Below are positions 1 to 12,059 of a DNA stretch of 64,000 bases, piece after piece (position 1 is the stretch's first letter; the number at the start of each line of letters is the position of its first letter). A program made the position numbers and the translations under genes. The notes under the pieces are model-generated. The model searched no databases. It had not been told where the DNA came from and saw nothing but the letters and a program-made list of their open reading frames with translations. The DNA is from Halichondria panicea (taxonomy: Eukaryota; Porifera; Demospongiae; Suberitida; Halichondriidae): assembly GCF_963675165.1 (NCBI RefSeq), contig NC_087377.1, forward strand, positions 12,262,632 through 12,326,631, read 5' to 3'.

Positions 1-379
1 TACGTACATGTATGCTTGAAAGAAAGTTTCAGTCTCACTTACTCATTACATTATGCACTATCCCCTCCCCCCCCCCCCCAGGACATACAGGGGATTTTGA
101 CTCTAATTTGACTTGAAATGTTACTCCATACTGGGGGATTTGACCTGGCTTTGCGTAGTAATTATAAAGACTGCTTTTATAACCTGTTTGCAACTGCTTG
201 GTGCTCAAACTGACTGGGGATTTGAACACAGAATCCTTCCTCCCACCAGTATGGTCAAATCCCCCATGTTAGCCCGACCCCTCCCAAGGGGGAGAGGGAG
301 AGTGGGGCGAAACATTGATAGGTGCATTACCACTAGATCTATCACATGCCAATATCTACTAAACGTACTGATGCATACT

Positions 380-525
380 CACCAGCTAGCAGCAGCCTCA
401 TGAATTCCTTTGCCAGTTGCTCCTCCTAAGATAATTATGGTCTGCCAGCTCCCTCCATGTTGGTCGTCCAGAGCAACTCTTCCATCCCTCCATTAGTCAA
501 CCACTTCAGTACAGCAGCTGAGACA
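380..525 (-). pseudogene. Relic of a Death-domain exon
   Basis: On the minus strand this stretch closely matches, at the DNA level, the second Death-domain exon of the intact receptor at 31.1-31.3 kb. The shared blocks cover the SCSGQPTWREL region and the EEQLAKE region. Here a TGA/TAA falls early, several bases are inserted before the TW motif, and a one-base shift lies before EEQLAKE, so no continuous domain can be made. A good donor (CTG then GTGAGTATG) survives at its end. It is probably the remains of another Death-tailed receptor whose other exons lie outside the window or are lost. Confidence 0.6.
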
Positions 526-540
526 AAACAGACGGTAAAG

Positions 541-1919
541 ATCCACTACACAATAAACATCAAGTGAGACAAGTTCTGATAAAGGGTCATGCATTCTATA
601 ACCATTATTTAATGGACACATAAAGGGTCATACAATCTACAACCGCGGATGTACATAATCATTACTGGTTGGCTGGTGGCAGTCTCTCCTCTGGGAGGAA
701 CTCCCTCGTAACCATAGAGGCTGACATACACAATAAACAATAAAACGTCTCATGCTTGACATGATACAGGGAACCTCTTGCCTCGATTCCAGCAGCCTGG
801 AATCGAGGCTAGAGAACCTTGAGACAGTAATAAAGAGGTGGATGGTAATTGAAGCGTTTGGGCTGGTAAATCTGGCTATAGGAAAATGGTGATCGTAATT
901 GTCTCTCACAAATGTTCGCTTCATTTGCTAGGAAAAGGATTGGCTATGGATTTTAAGAAAGCTTTGTCCTAAAGCTATGCACGCAGTGGAACATGGGAAT
1001 TACAGGCTCCTTGTGGTATACTGGTTTAATTAGCTCTTATCTATATCGAACAGACATCATTTTTTGTACTGGTCGATCAGCACTTCTTCCTGTTCGTTCA
1101 GGTGTACCACTTGTTTACAATAACGATTAATTACCTGAACAGATCAACTATGCCTCGTGTTACGTTTTGCAAACGATACCAATTATAAGCTTATTAAATC
1201 AATTTCAAGCTTAAATGATGGCCTGCTAATGCAATCGGATGTTGCATCATTTTTTTGTTGTGGTCTGACAGTATCTTGCACCATGTTATAATTTATTGTA
1301 TCACTTAATTGCTGAAATCGTTGATGGTATACGGGTATGAGCACACACGACACCCTTGCCAAAATAATCCATCTTGTGTTCACGAGTGAATATGTACATA
1401 CTTGAGACACTAATTAAGGTGTTGACTTCGAAGCTGATTAGGTAAACATAGTAAACCATCTTACAACCTTGTCCACATTTAAACATCACACATAATTACA
1501 TTGCTAAACTAGTGATTCTTACCACAAGCCAATGGAATAGATGAATAGCCACGAGCAGGTAAGGCACAATGTATTATTGCCTTATGATATGGTAAAGTCA
1601 GAGTGTGTAGCATTTTCAACTTTTCCCGTCCCTCTCTAAACTTTTGTTATCACAGTCACTCATTTGTGTTTTGTTTTCTCTTGTGCCCATAAAGGTCACT
1701 ATGACTGGAGCATATACGGTATAATTTTTTTTATAGAGTTACTCCCTCTCATGGGCAAATAAATACACTTAAAGTGTTGACAGTTTAGACTAACATTAAA
1801 AACCACCAATTAGTTGCTATAGTATTATAGATAAACTAAGCCATCTACAGCAGTTTTAAGCACCTTTGCAACACACACACACAAATGGGTGAACCACAAT
1901 GTTAACCCACAATGTAAAC
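541..1919. other. No gene recognised
   Basis: AT-rich DNA with only short chance ORFs. I see no recognisable protein domain, tandem repeat or clear transposon end here. Confidence 0.5.
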
Positions 1920-1923
1920 ATGG

Positions 1924-2190
1924 ACTAAAGTCTATTTGTGTTGAGTTTGACCTTCATAAAGTTGTCATAACTTTGTCATACTTTACTGAAATTCAAAGTT
2001 TCATATACCATTGGATTCCTTGTTAAGCGCTTCAATCTATATGCTGTAGAGCTGGTAAACTCCAACCAGCTAAAAGTTAGCATTTTCCATGCAGAAGTCC
2101 CAGGCATACTTGTCCACCACATAAAGCATAAATGAAACCATAATTGACCACATAACTTCCGGGATCGAACTCAACGCAAATAGACTTTCA
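1924..2190. mobile_element. Small inverted-repeat element (MITE-like)
   Basis: The left end reads about AAAGTCTATTTGTGTTGAGT and the right end is its imperfect inverse (ACTCAACGCAAATAGACTTT). There is no coding capacity. This is the layout of a non-autonomous DNA transposon; the superfamily is not assigned. Confidence 0.55.
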
Positions 2191-2316
2191 GTAGGACTAC
2201 TTGAGTGGTTTCTTTAAGTTTGCAGTATCAAATAAAAAAATTGGCCAGTGTTGCTATAGATCTAGCAGCTATATAGAGGAGGTTGCTAGCAATTTGAAAT
2301 GTGAACATGTTGACAG

Positions 2317-2602
2317 CAGTGGCGTAGGAAGAGAGTCATCCCTTAGAGCATGGGATAGTAGAAAGAGCTTAGAGGGTGAGCTGATATCGTTGCGCGTATG
2401 CGCACATTAAAGTGTGCCTGCAAGGAGATCTGGGGGTTTTCCCCCAAAAAGATTAATTTTGCATGCTCTGGGATTAACGCAATCTACGCAGGTGTATTTG
2501 GTAAAAGCTTGATTCTTTGATTCATTAAGCTTTGACTAACGCAATTGCAAGCGTGCAGTGTTATATAAAGGGGGGCTGCAGTCCCTGGTTCCTACACCAC
2601 TG
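2317..2602. mobile_element. MITE with CAGTGGCGTAGGAA ends
   Basis: About 286 bp, bounded by CAGTGGCGTAGGAA at the left and its near-inverse TTCCTACACCACTG at the right. The same left end recurs at 39,252 inside the foldback element, so this is a dispersed family. The interior has no coding potential. Confidence 0.65.
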
Positions 2603-3400
2603 CTGTGATAGTTAGGACTTAGGAGAACACTTAAAGATACTGGTACAGTGCGAAGTATGTATACATGCAAGGGTCACATGCACCACAGTAACCACAATTT
2701 ACTATTGTTTCATGCTTGTGTTCATGTGTTTGCAAAGGTGCCACAAATAGACAATCACCTTCCTATCCCCATATGTCCATATGGCTTCTTAGTTACAAGC
2801 CTATTAAATGGGCGTGTCCCTGAAATGCGCATGTGCATTGCAGCTGTTACTATGGAGACAGGTCTGCTTATCTTCTGCGCATGCGCAGACAACCATGTGG
2901 CACTATTGTTTATCAATAAAATGGGTGGATCAAGGCGTGGTTTATCTATTCGGTTATCCAGCCTGCCTCTGGAACCAAGGTTTCGTGGTTGAAGCTATGA
3001 CTACGAATAGAAGCGACCTGGCCTACCTTTACCTGCAGTGCAAGCAGTAACCACGAAAATATTATATCCACAAAATGGTTAAACATTGTTCAACCACGAA
3101 TGTTTTGCCCTATATACGGTATTATATACAGACCAGAACTAGAGTTATCATAACGCCATGATCATGCATGAACAGACATCATGCTAACAGTACGTACTAT
3201 ATAATGTATATAGTGGATACATATCTACACATCACACAAGAACAATAAATCCAGCTAGCTATAGCTAGAGGACACTTATAACAGAACAGTTAATTATAAT
3301 TATAATGGAGGCGTATGAAACACAGTGATCAATGGTTGCTATAATTATATACAAATATGTATCATGAATCAGCCGTGGTCTTCCCAAAAGAAGGCGGCTG
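2603..3400. other. No gene recognised
   Basis: Short ORFs only. A 14-bp hairpin (TCATGAATCAGCCG and its inverse) lies at about 3,363-3,407. Nothing else is supported. Confidence 0.45.
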
Positions 3401-3402
3401 AT

Positions 3403-4250
3403 TCATGAGACTAGTATCATGTATGTTGACTGCTCAGCATTAATGATTATTATGTCAATCAACCAACATGCAGACAGCACTATGAGTATAGCAACAATGA
3501 GAAGCAGGATATTGCGGTAAGGCATTGTATTGGTGTACATGCACCACAGGACACATCTACACAAACAGTTTCTTTGTGAAACCAAAGATGATTTGTTTAA
3601 CTTTAAATTAGTAGTTATAATGCCAACGAATACAGACACCCATTAGTCACATTGACTGCCACTGAACCCACCAACGAGAACCCAGGATCACATTGAAAGG
3701 TAATGACTGATCCCTCGATTAGGTTAATGTTCTGAGAGTTAGTGTTGAGTAATGTTCCATTGAGTGGAGGGACAGGATACAAGGAATAATTATGATTGAA
3801 GTAAAAATGCAACGTTACGCTCATTTGAAGTTCGAACTTTGAGCTTAATAAATTGAGCACACTAAACCAGAAAACTTACTAGAATAATTTCTGCAGACAA
3901 TCTTTCCCGGGTTCTTGTCTCACTCTCTAGTGTCTAGACAGGTGATATTTATTATGCCCTAAGGGAACAGACCATTGTCACACTGGAAGGTCACTTGCAT
4001 ATAATGTGTACCGGGAATAGCTGGTACTGAATGTTCACTGATATAGTGCCATTCCTTGGTGAAGCTCTGCAGTTCATTGGAGCTGTGAGGGGAAAATATA
4101 ATATAAATTTTTTGTATAACCAAGAACTCAACTCAGGTGAGATGGTCACCGTGTAGGTGAGGTCATCTCTACCACCAGTCTCAGCAGGAGGATCCAACAG
4201 TAAAGCTAACTTTATTGGCTCAGAATGGAGCTAGTGTTTTATGGTGGACA
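3403..4250 (-). pseudogene. Ig-FN3-CCP receptor pseudogene
   Basis: Read on the minus strand, this is a decayed receptor of the local family. A piece of FN3 (PAETGGRDDLTYTVTIS, about 4,197-4,140) runs straight into sequence that in relatives is the intron before the second CCP exon. The rest of FN3 and the whole first CCP have therefore been deleted. The following CCP (about 4,087-3,890) has internal stops. A second CCP of the PPLNGTLLNTN type (3,780-3,650) is cut off before its last cysteine. A hydrophobic stretch near 3,510-3,450 could be an old membrane segment followed by a TYMIL motif, but that part is uncertain. Upstream exons were not found. Confidence 0.75.
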
Positions 4251-4284
4251 AATGCAGGGTAATTATATCTATGATTATACAATA

Positions 4285-4350
4285 GCTATTATTACCTCAC
4301 AATAAGTATAAGTATAAGTTATACTTATTGTGAGAAAATAATAGCTAGTG
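4285..4350. repeat. Palindromic hairpin
   Basis: CTATTATTACCTCACAATAA and its near-inverse surround a short AGTATAAGT centre, giving a stem of about 25 bp with one or two mismatches. It lies just upstream of the minus-strand receptor pseudogene. It is probably a small foldback insertion. Confidence 0.6.
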
Positions 4351-4786
4351 TATCCTGCATTCATAACCTTTATTCATGATTGGATATATACGCAGATCGT
4401 ATAATCTCACCTGACTCATGACGTAGTAGCACTGGGTGGGATATACTAATAGACAGTATAGGTTCAAAGCTTCACGGATTTTTTTGAAGCTCTGATGATT
4501 TAGAGACTAGACTGGATATCACAGATCCTCATGACAATGGTAAGTCAGACTATACAGGGTGTCATACATGATTTTGAAGTAGAGGGGGGAAATAGGCAAG
4601 TTTTGAAAAGTAACCAGGAAATTATGCTAAAAAAGGTCAACTGTTATTTTTTATATACCCTGTGTTAGTATGTAGCTACTCAGTAGTACCTGAATGCAAA
4701 TTTTAGGGGAGGAAATTGGAGCCAGAGGGGGGATATCCCCCTTTCCCTCCCTGAACTAGTTAATGAGTCCATTGTAGAGAGCACTG

Positions 4787-5250
4787 AAGTGCTAACCCTC
4801 GGCTGTTTACATGAACACAATAAATACAATAGTAGGCATGTATGAGCATGCGCCTTGCGCATTACGTTAACCTCGAATAGAAGCTGGCTAAGTAGCAATT
4901 ACGTAGTAACAAGAGCAATGAAATTCTAAGTAGACTCTAGAGCCGCTGAGAACGGACATGTATGAGAGACATGCACTGTGGACTAGCAAAGTCAGTCAGC
5001 AAAGAAGCCTAGAGTCTTAGAAATATGGCTCCTGCATGGTATAATTATATATGTTCTGGGAATAGGATAGGGACAAGCAAAAGAAGCAACAACCCTAATC
5101 ATAATTCTAGCTTTTTACTTTAGTGACGCTTTTCCATTGTTCCTGGTACAGGATCGCTTAGCTGTAAATACGTTCGAATAAAGGACGCTTGTAGTAGAGG
5201 TCAACGTGCAGTTTAAGCTTCTTAGCTTTTGCTCGCTTTTATTCGATAAC
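4787..5250. repeat. Dispersed repeat, copy 1
   Basis: Begins GAGCACTGAAGTGCTAACCC and continues through TCGGCTGTTTACATGAA. Related copies follow at 5,389-5,660 (direct tandem), 15,880-16,250 and 57,970-58,010. Non-coding; the family is not identified. Confidence 0.55.
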
Positions 5251-5388
5251 AATTAGGCTTTTAACATAAAAATCTGAAACTATATAATAACTTGTTGCGT
5301 AAAGGCTATCCATGCTGTAAACGCAGTGCTATATGGCATCCAGGTGAGTATATAAACCGACTCAGAAATTACAAACAAACAAACAAAC

Positions 5389-5660
5389 TAGAGCACTAAA
5401 GTGCTAACCCTCGGCTGTTTACATGAATACAATCAATAAAATGCAGTAGTATGTATGAAGCATGGAAGCTGCATGGCTAAGTAGCAAGTGACATGAGCAA
5501 TGAAATTCTATAAAACCTTTCCATGATCACTTTAGCTGTAAATACGTACCTCGAAAAAAGGACACATGTAGCTAGCTAGAGGCCACATGCAAGTTTAGGC
5601 TTTTTAGCTTTTGCTCGCTTTTATTTGACATTAACAACAAAGCTTTAACATCAAAGTCTG
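5389..5660. repeat. Dispersed repeat, copy 2
   Basis: Direct, diverged repeat of the unit at 4,787, starting GAGCACTAAAGTGCTAACCC. It abuts the orphan receptor tail exon at 5,673, which suggests that this repeat marks the break that removed the upstream receptor exons. Confidence 0.55.
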
Positions 5661-5672
5661 AACTAATAGCTT

Positions 5673-5902
5673 TTGTCACGGCAGTTGTGTTCACCATCAT
5701 TGGATTGTTGATGGGACTCTTGATCATGTATTTGCTCATGCGTAAGAAGGCAGTGTACTCCCCGTCAGCTGAAGGTCAAGCTAATGTAGGACCCACTGTA
5801 CCAGCTGGTCCTGTTTATGAAGAGGTGTCACCCAAAGAGGCGATTGAACTGAACACTAACCAGGCTTATGGACCATTAGTAATTTCATCAACAGTTAATT
5901 AA
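5673..5902 (+). pseudogene. Orphan receptor membrane/tail exon
   Basis: Encodes the second half of the family's last exon: membrane helix (IIGLLMGLLIMYLLM), basic anchor (RKKAVYSPSAEGQANVGP) and tail with VYEEVSPKEAIELNTNQAYG. The homology begins abruptly at about 5,673, with a repeat upstream in place of the splice acceptor and extracellular stub. The end also differs: after AYGPL it reads VISSTVN and stops, where relatives end GPVGL. No Ig, FN3 or CCP exon precedes it on this strand within range, so it is a 5'-truncated relic. Confidence 0.75.
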
Positions 5903-6480
5903 TGTAGATGTACATAGCACTATACATCCGTTCATTATCAACAACCTTGCTAAGAACAATGTAAACAATAACATTGTTCATTAAAAAGCCACTACATGTT
6001 TTGTATCAAAATAAGTAATTCAAAGAAACTATAATAATAATAATATGCAGTTCAATATAATTATGTACCTGCAGCCAATGAAATGATAATAGCATGTGGC
6101 ATAAAGTTAAAGCAATTAGGCAGCTGTATATAATAGTATCTACGCGTACGATGGGGTTTTAGAAGCCTTAGAATCGTAAAGGCACTGCTGTATATAGTAT
6201 CCTTAGTGCAGTAAGGGTGGCACAACAAGTGCCTGGGGTGTTTAAATCCCATAGACACCCAAAAAATTGTGTCTAACTCATTTAGATACTGGTATATATG
6301 CGTGCGCAATCTCTCTACATGGCTTCTATAGAAACCGTGATAAAAGCAAGCATAAGTAAAAGCTGTAAACGCTATGTCAAACATTCAAAGAAACTCCCCA
6401 CACAATCTTAACATGCACAAAAAACCAGCCCCTCCCACTCTCTATATATGTAGTACACGATTACCACCTAATAATAATAT
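5903..6480. other. No gene recognised
   Basis: 3' flank of the orphan tail exon followed by AT-rich sequence; no supported feature. Confidence 0.4.
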
Positions 6481-6488
6481 TATAGTAG

Positions 6489-6797
6489 TATGGTGATGTC
6501 GGTGTGTACACTGTATGGTGATGTTGGTGTGTGTACACTGTATGGTGATGTCGGTGTGTACACTGTATGGTGATGTTGGTGTATGTACACTGTATGGTGA
6601 TGTCGGTGTGTGTACATTGTATGGTGATGTTGGTGTATGTACACTGTATGGTGATGTCGGTGTGTACACTGTATGGTGATGTTGATGGTGATGTTGGTGT
6701 GTGTGTGCACTGTATATGGTGGTGATGTTGGTGTGTGTACACTGTATGGTGATATTGTTATGTGTACACTGTACAGTGATGTTGGTGTGTGTACACA
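6489..6797. repeat. Minisatellite upstream of IFC-1
   Basis: About eleven imperfect copies of a unit of about 25-29 bp, consensus near TGTATGGTGATGTTGGTGTG plus TGTACAC. The same unit occurs at 12,786-13,196, in the same position upstream of IFC-2. The long ORFs across it simply reflect the repeat. Confidence 0.9.
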
Positions 6798-6799
6798 AA

Positions 6800-7221
6800 C
6801 ATGAGCTGTTTAAGCAAACTAGACACTTTAATGGATTGCTTTAACTGCTAATGAGACGATGGTTGAAAAATAACAGGTTAAAACTTGTAGGCGATCTTCG
6901 AAGGCGACAAAAAACACTATTTTCTAATCAATATAATTGTTGCTTTATAGATTCACGATCATTCCTTACAATGATGTTATAATGAAGTCATTACGGTAAA
7001 AAGTTATTGTATCCATTTTGCCGCTATGCGCGTACGCGTGCAATGAAGCTCAACGCACAGGGTGAATGCTCTATCAGAATCTTGTTATGATTACATTTTC
7101 TACGAAAACTGGAAGTGTAGTTAAAAGAAGCTATGAATAACTTATCATAAAGGAAGTAAACAAGGCGGTTGTGTAGTAGCAATCACATTGAAACCTTCTC
7201 ATTGTCAAGAAATAATTCGAG
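6800..7221 (+). promoter_or_regulatory. Conserved 5' flank of IFC-1
   Basis: This flank, from GAGCTGTTTAAGCAAACTAG to the start codon, is matched by the flank of IFC-2 at 13,198-13,573. Part of it, up to about CATCTTGTTATG, is also found inside intron 4 of IFC-4. It includes the block AAGTTATTGTATCC and GAAGCTCAACGCACAGGGTG. Since it is the only sequence ahead of two related start codons it presumably holds the promoter; no specific factor site is assigned. Confidence 0.5.
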
Positions 7222-10146
7222 ATGACACTAATAGAGATAATAAAGCTCATTACAGTTCTCCTGATTTGCTTTCTAGCTGGCTTCAGCACTGGTAAGACTG
7301 ACTATTCAATTATAGATTTCCTTACATTGACACTGCATGTTTCATAAAGCACAATATTCAGTGAGTGTGGAGAGACCATGTCCAATGGAAACAGTCATTT
7401 TCACCTGCACTGCTCCTGGAGATTCCTTGAGATGGGTACCATCAGATGTTTCTGCTCCAATCACTATCCTCTCTACTGCTGATCTCAATGTGCCACAAGA
7501 AATGCAGCCAGGTTACACTTTGACACTGATTGCATTCAGTAGCACTACATTAACATCTACTCTGTCAAGAATAGCAGAGAATGGGATCACAGTGTCCTGT
7601 GTGGGGTTTGATCCTACTTTAAATACTATAGGATCTGCAACAATCCAATTAGTTGGTGAGTTGCAGTTAGTGTCTCGGCCATAATTGTAAATGTTACGTA
7701 ATTATAGAACCACCAGGACCACCTTCCAGCAAAAGACACTCGATTCTGAGGATCTCAGCCAATGCAGTCAATGTATCTGTACAGTGGAACCCTCCTACTG
7801 AGACTGGTGGTAGAGATGACCTCACCTACACAGTGACCATCTCACCTCCGGCCCAGCTCTCCGCTATTGTCCTCACATCCACCTCTGTCACTGTGACTGC
7901 TCAATACAATGTGGACTACACTGTCAGTGTTGTGGCTACCAACTGTGCTGGGAACAGTACAGCAGCTGCCTACAATTTTAGAATCGGTTAGTCGAGTCGG
8001 ACGTATATAGTCTTTAAACAGCATACTATTAAAAAACACTGACTCCCTCTTGTGCAGGTGGCTGTCCTGTGTTGAATGGAGCGTTTGGACCAACCACCAG
8101 CAGATTGCCAGGATCTACAGTATTCATCCAGTGTGGCGCTGGGTATGTGTCTGCTGTTACAATGGTGACATGTGAGGGTACACTGATGTGGAGTCCAGAC
8201 CCCGATATTGAGTGTACATTGCAAACCACACCTTCTCCTACACCGTGTAAGTTTTGTTTGCATGTGCATGTAGATGAAATTTAATTTTTGATCTTCTAGT
8301 CCCTCCAATGAACTGTACAGCTTCACTATCCCCACCATGGAATGGCACCATCGGTAATCATTCAGTATCAGCTATTCCTGGTACACAAGTGACCTTCCAG
8401 TGTAACGATGGACTATTCCCTGAGGGCATAATGAATGTCACTTGTCTAGCTACAGGAGAGTGGGACAAGATCCCAGGGGAGATCGTCTGCAGAAATGAGT
8501 CTAGTAAATTTCCTGATTTATGGTTTAGTGTGCTCAATTTATTGAGCTCAAAGTCGAATTACTAAAACTTCAAATGAGCGTATAAATATTCCATTTTTAC
8601 ATCAATCATATAATTATCCTTGTATATAGTTTCGTGTGTCCTGCCTGCCCCTATATAGTCATCCATACACCATTCCTTGCAGTCTTCTGTGTCCTGCCTG
8701 CCCCTCCACTCAATGGAACATTACTCAACACCAACTCTCTGAACACTAACCTAGTCGAGGGCTCAGTCATTACCTTCCAATGTGATCCTGGGTTCTCACT
8801 GGTGGGTGCAGTGACTGTCACTTGTAACAACTCTGGTCTCTGGGATCCTGACCCGGCTCAGTTGGAGTGTGTTTGTACGTATACATATATGAATAGCAAT
8901 AAATCAGCTGGTACAACGATATACCGTAAATGCGCGAAATTTTCGAGGCATGCACTTACCGGAAACACTCCCAGGCCACGCCTTTAATATTTGCACGTTA
9001 TAGCAGATAATTTAGCGAAAATTAAGCCCCTCAAAAATTTGGGGCTATACTGTATAGCTCAAGGTTCCAATTATATATATAGCTAGACTCTCGCTATTCC
9101 GACTCTTTGAAGTACGACCACCTCGATATATACCTGCCATTTGGTTTGGCACGGATTGCACAAATAAACCAGGCTCACCCTGAAATACGGCCACTCGCTA
9201 TATTAATTCCGTATACTCTCAACTAGGTTTTTAATGTATGCCCCAAACTAGGTTTTCAATGTACGTTTACGCCGGACATGGTGTGGTTTGGCTGGATTAC
9301 ACTTAGAGAGCAGAATGATTTCATTATCCTCGAGACAGAACCGCAATATTAGTCATTAGATTCGAGGTAAAGTAGTTTTTAAGCCACAGCTATTTTCTGA
9401 AATACAGCCACCTCGCTATTCCGGCTAAGTTGCACTGTCCCAAGGTTGACCGAATTAACGAGAGTCTACTGTATACTAATTTATTGTTTATTGATTATTG
9501 ATATTTATGGCACTTAATATTAAATTGATATGATAGAGAGGTTAATCTTTTGTTTGGAAGGTTATAATTAGTTTAAGTAGGGAACTTCAGGGAAGGAAGC
9601 CGCTCATGGTATCGAGGCCGCAAAAAAACACTAACTTTTGAGCAAAATTGGCGAAAATAAAATTTAACTCTTGAAAATTAACATGTTCATACACAATTAT
9701 TATACTTGACATAATTTGTATACCTCATACAACACAGTACTCTGATTGTGATAATTGTCTATGATTATACAGGCTTCAAGTTATAGTGCTCTATTTGTTG
9801 TCCTAATAATTATTGCCAATCCTTCACAGCTCCAACTGCTACCACCACCCTATCGACTGGTGTAACTGTTGCCATCGGTGTTACTACTACTTTTGTGTTG
9901 TCTACTCTATTTCTCGCTGGACTCCTAGTGATGTACTCGTCCACGCGTAAGAAGGCAGTGTACTTCACAAGAAAAACAGCATTATCTGTTGTAGAACCCA
10001 CTAAACCAGTTGGTCCTGTTTATGAGGAGGTGTTACCCAAAAAGGATATTGAACTGAACACTAACCAGGCGTACGGACCAGTAGGACCACCCAAAGAGGA
10101 TATTGAACTGCATACTAACCAGGCGTATGGACCATTAGGACTGTGA
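7222..10146 (+). CDS. IFC-1: Ig-FN3-CCPx3 transmembrane receptor
   Basis: Seven exons: 7222-7291, 7350-7655, 7708-7986, 8058-8246, 8300-8503, 8683-8874, 9830-10146. They sum to 1,557 nt, a continuous 518-residue frame. Exon 1 is a signal peptide (LLICFLAGFST). Exon 2 is an Ig-like domain, with FTC, the LRW tryptophan and VSCVGF. Exon 3 is FN3 (VQWNPPTETGG through NCAGNST). Exons 4-6 are CCP/sushi domains with four cysteines and the WSPDP or WDPDP end. The last exon gives a membrane helix, RKKAVY anchor, VYEEV and a duplicated ELxTNQAYGP motif. All junctions are phase 1. Exon 5 uses a weak donor (CTA then GTAAAT) nine bases beyond the GC donor of its relatives. Introns 1-5 are 52-179 nt; intron 6 is 955 nt and holds repeats. 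The domains are clear; a recognition role is inferred. Confidence 0.85.
8921..9053. mobile_element. TACCGTA-type MITE fragment in IFC-1 intron 6
   Basis: Starts ATACCGTAAATGCGCGAAAT with the TTCGAGG motif shared by the elements at 17,497, 23,074 and 30,800. The right end is degenerate (GGGGCTATACTGTA). Confidence 0.45.
9333..9475. repeat. Dispersed repeat in IFC-1 intron 6
   Basis: Closely matches 37,298-37,443 over its whole length (CCTCGAGACAGAACCGCAAT to ACGAGAGTCTACTGTA). Non-coding; probably part of a transposon family. Confidence 0.6.
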
Positions 10147-12050
10147 AACTTCGTGCTACTAACATTTATATCTAGCCAATATAAGTATTACAATATGTAC
10201 CATATCATTATCAGAGTTTCATACAAAAGGCCGCGGGGGGGGCGCCCTGGGATTTCCCACCCCCATGCAGCTAACCCCCCCCCAAAAATTAATGATGTCA
10301 TAAATAAAGTGTACGACTTTTCTCCTTAAAAATGTCTACAATCTCAATGTTTGAAGCACACAAAAGACCCAAATTGCACCTCAGATACCATTCCTCAAAA
10401 AATGTTCCTGGGAGGACCCCCAGGCCCCCCTCAATTAAATGTTTCCCCCTCTCAGCTAAAAATCCTGATGAAACCCTGAACCTCGCTAATCCGTTAGTCT
10501 GAAACCTCGCAAATCCGGACAAATGGCAAACTGAAAAAAAGGAGAGGCTGTCAGTAGAATATAGACTACTGCGCATGCGCACTCTTAACTTTCTTTGCTG
10601 AACCAGAAATAATTTTATTGATAAACTGATCAATAAAGTAAAACCTCGCTAATCAGGACCCCTTTAGTCCGAAACCTCAAAAATCGGGAGAAAATGGTAG
10701 ACTGAAAAAGACCTGTCAGTAGAATAGACTACTGCGCATACGCGCTCTATTGCTGAATGAGCAAACTATAGGCCGTCGTGTTCTCGAGGCCAATAATATA
10801 TCCATAGAGAACGAGCGTAAAAACGGTGCATTAACTGGTTTGTAGTTTGCAGCTTCTTGCAGCTACTAATATACATGCAGCTATCGCTCTAGTATACAGA
10901 GCTAACTACAGGGGCACCCCTCTATAACGGACACCTTTGAAGAACAATATTTGGCCTTTATACAGAGGTGGCCTTTGGTGAGAGGTTATTTTGTACACAA
11001 ACTGTTCATTTGGGACCTGCATGGAGCAACTGGCCTTTATTCGGAGGTGGTTGTTAACAGAGGTTCCACCGTACTAAGTAGAATAGCAGCCTTCTAAGAA
11101 CAGATTTTACTATTCCTGATTCTGGAGAGACTGCAATGGCCTTCAATGTACTAGCTGGTAAGCAAAACTAGCCTTTACTCGAGAACAAAGCCTTTGTTTG
11201 CAAGATAGCATTGCTAGAAGCTTATAGAATCACTTAGCTGTACTTGAATGAGTACTGCAACAGTTGTATAGCTATTATAAAACTCTATGGCTTAAATGAA
11301 TTATTTTGATCACCAACCGTGCTCTAACTATACCCCAGCCACCCCAGCCGTGCTCTAACTACCAAACCGTTCCAAAAATGCCAACCACAGAATAATAGAG
11401 CACGGTCTTGGTTACTACAGTTGTAGATCCTAGCATAGTTTTTCCTTTGATCTATGTGCAAAACTACAATGGTGCAGCAGTTTTATAATTTTGTGACTTC
11501 TGTCTGCCCTTGAAAAAGTGAAATTTTGCACCTCATGAAAATTTCCCACTGTACGGTATTGAGCTGGGCCAAAATTTACAATCTTGACAGCACACCTCAA
11601 AATAATTATCAGCACAGTCTATAGTCTGTACAGTGTCTCACCATATAAGCCTTGGTGTCGCTGGTGAGAGCAGCAGCTGCCCCTCGTCTAACTGAGGGTG
11701 TGCTGTCCTCATGCAAGATTGGCAAAGAACAGTGGGAACAGTTCATATACACACTGAGCCCAAACCACTGAGCCCAAACATAATTATGATAAAGACCGGC
11801 AAGTGAGACAACAATTAAGGGTTGAACTGCATGTATGTGTGGACTTACGTGTGTGTGTGTGTGTGTATGGGTGTTTATCTCAATAGATGCTGGCCTAGTT
11901 TTTTAGATGCATTAAAAGCATTTAAAATGGAATGACAGAGACAAAGGATGATTCATGCATACAAGTGAATCTTACTGGACATGTACTCTAGCTACTGTAG
12001 TGCTTACGTACATGTGTATGTATGTGTATGTTAGAATGAATAGTTTGCAT
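10147..12050. other. Intergenic repeats between IFC-1 and IFC-2
   Basis: Contains two related copies of a CCTCGCTAATCCGG-like repeat (about 10,480-10,530 and 10,640-10,720) and an element-like block at 10,900-11,075 with CTCTATAACGGACACC and an AGAGGTTCCACCGTA end. No coding sequence is recognised. Confidence 0.45.
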
Positions 12051-12059
12051 GGTTTGTAT

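Noticed and set aside
6442-6798. Overlapping histidine/threonine-rich ORFs
   Set aside because: Products of the minisatellite; all three frames are open because the units contain no stop.
8491-8510. IFC-1 judged broken because its second CCP lacks the family's GC donor
   Set aside because: A GTAAAT nine bases downstream restores splicing in phase 1, and the full 518-residue frame then closes exactly.
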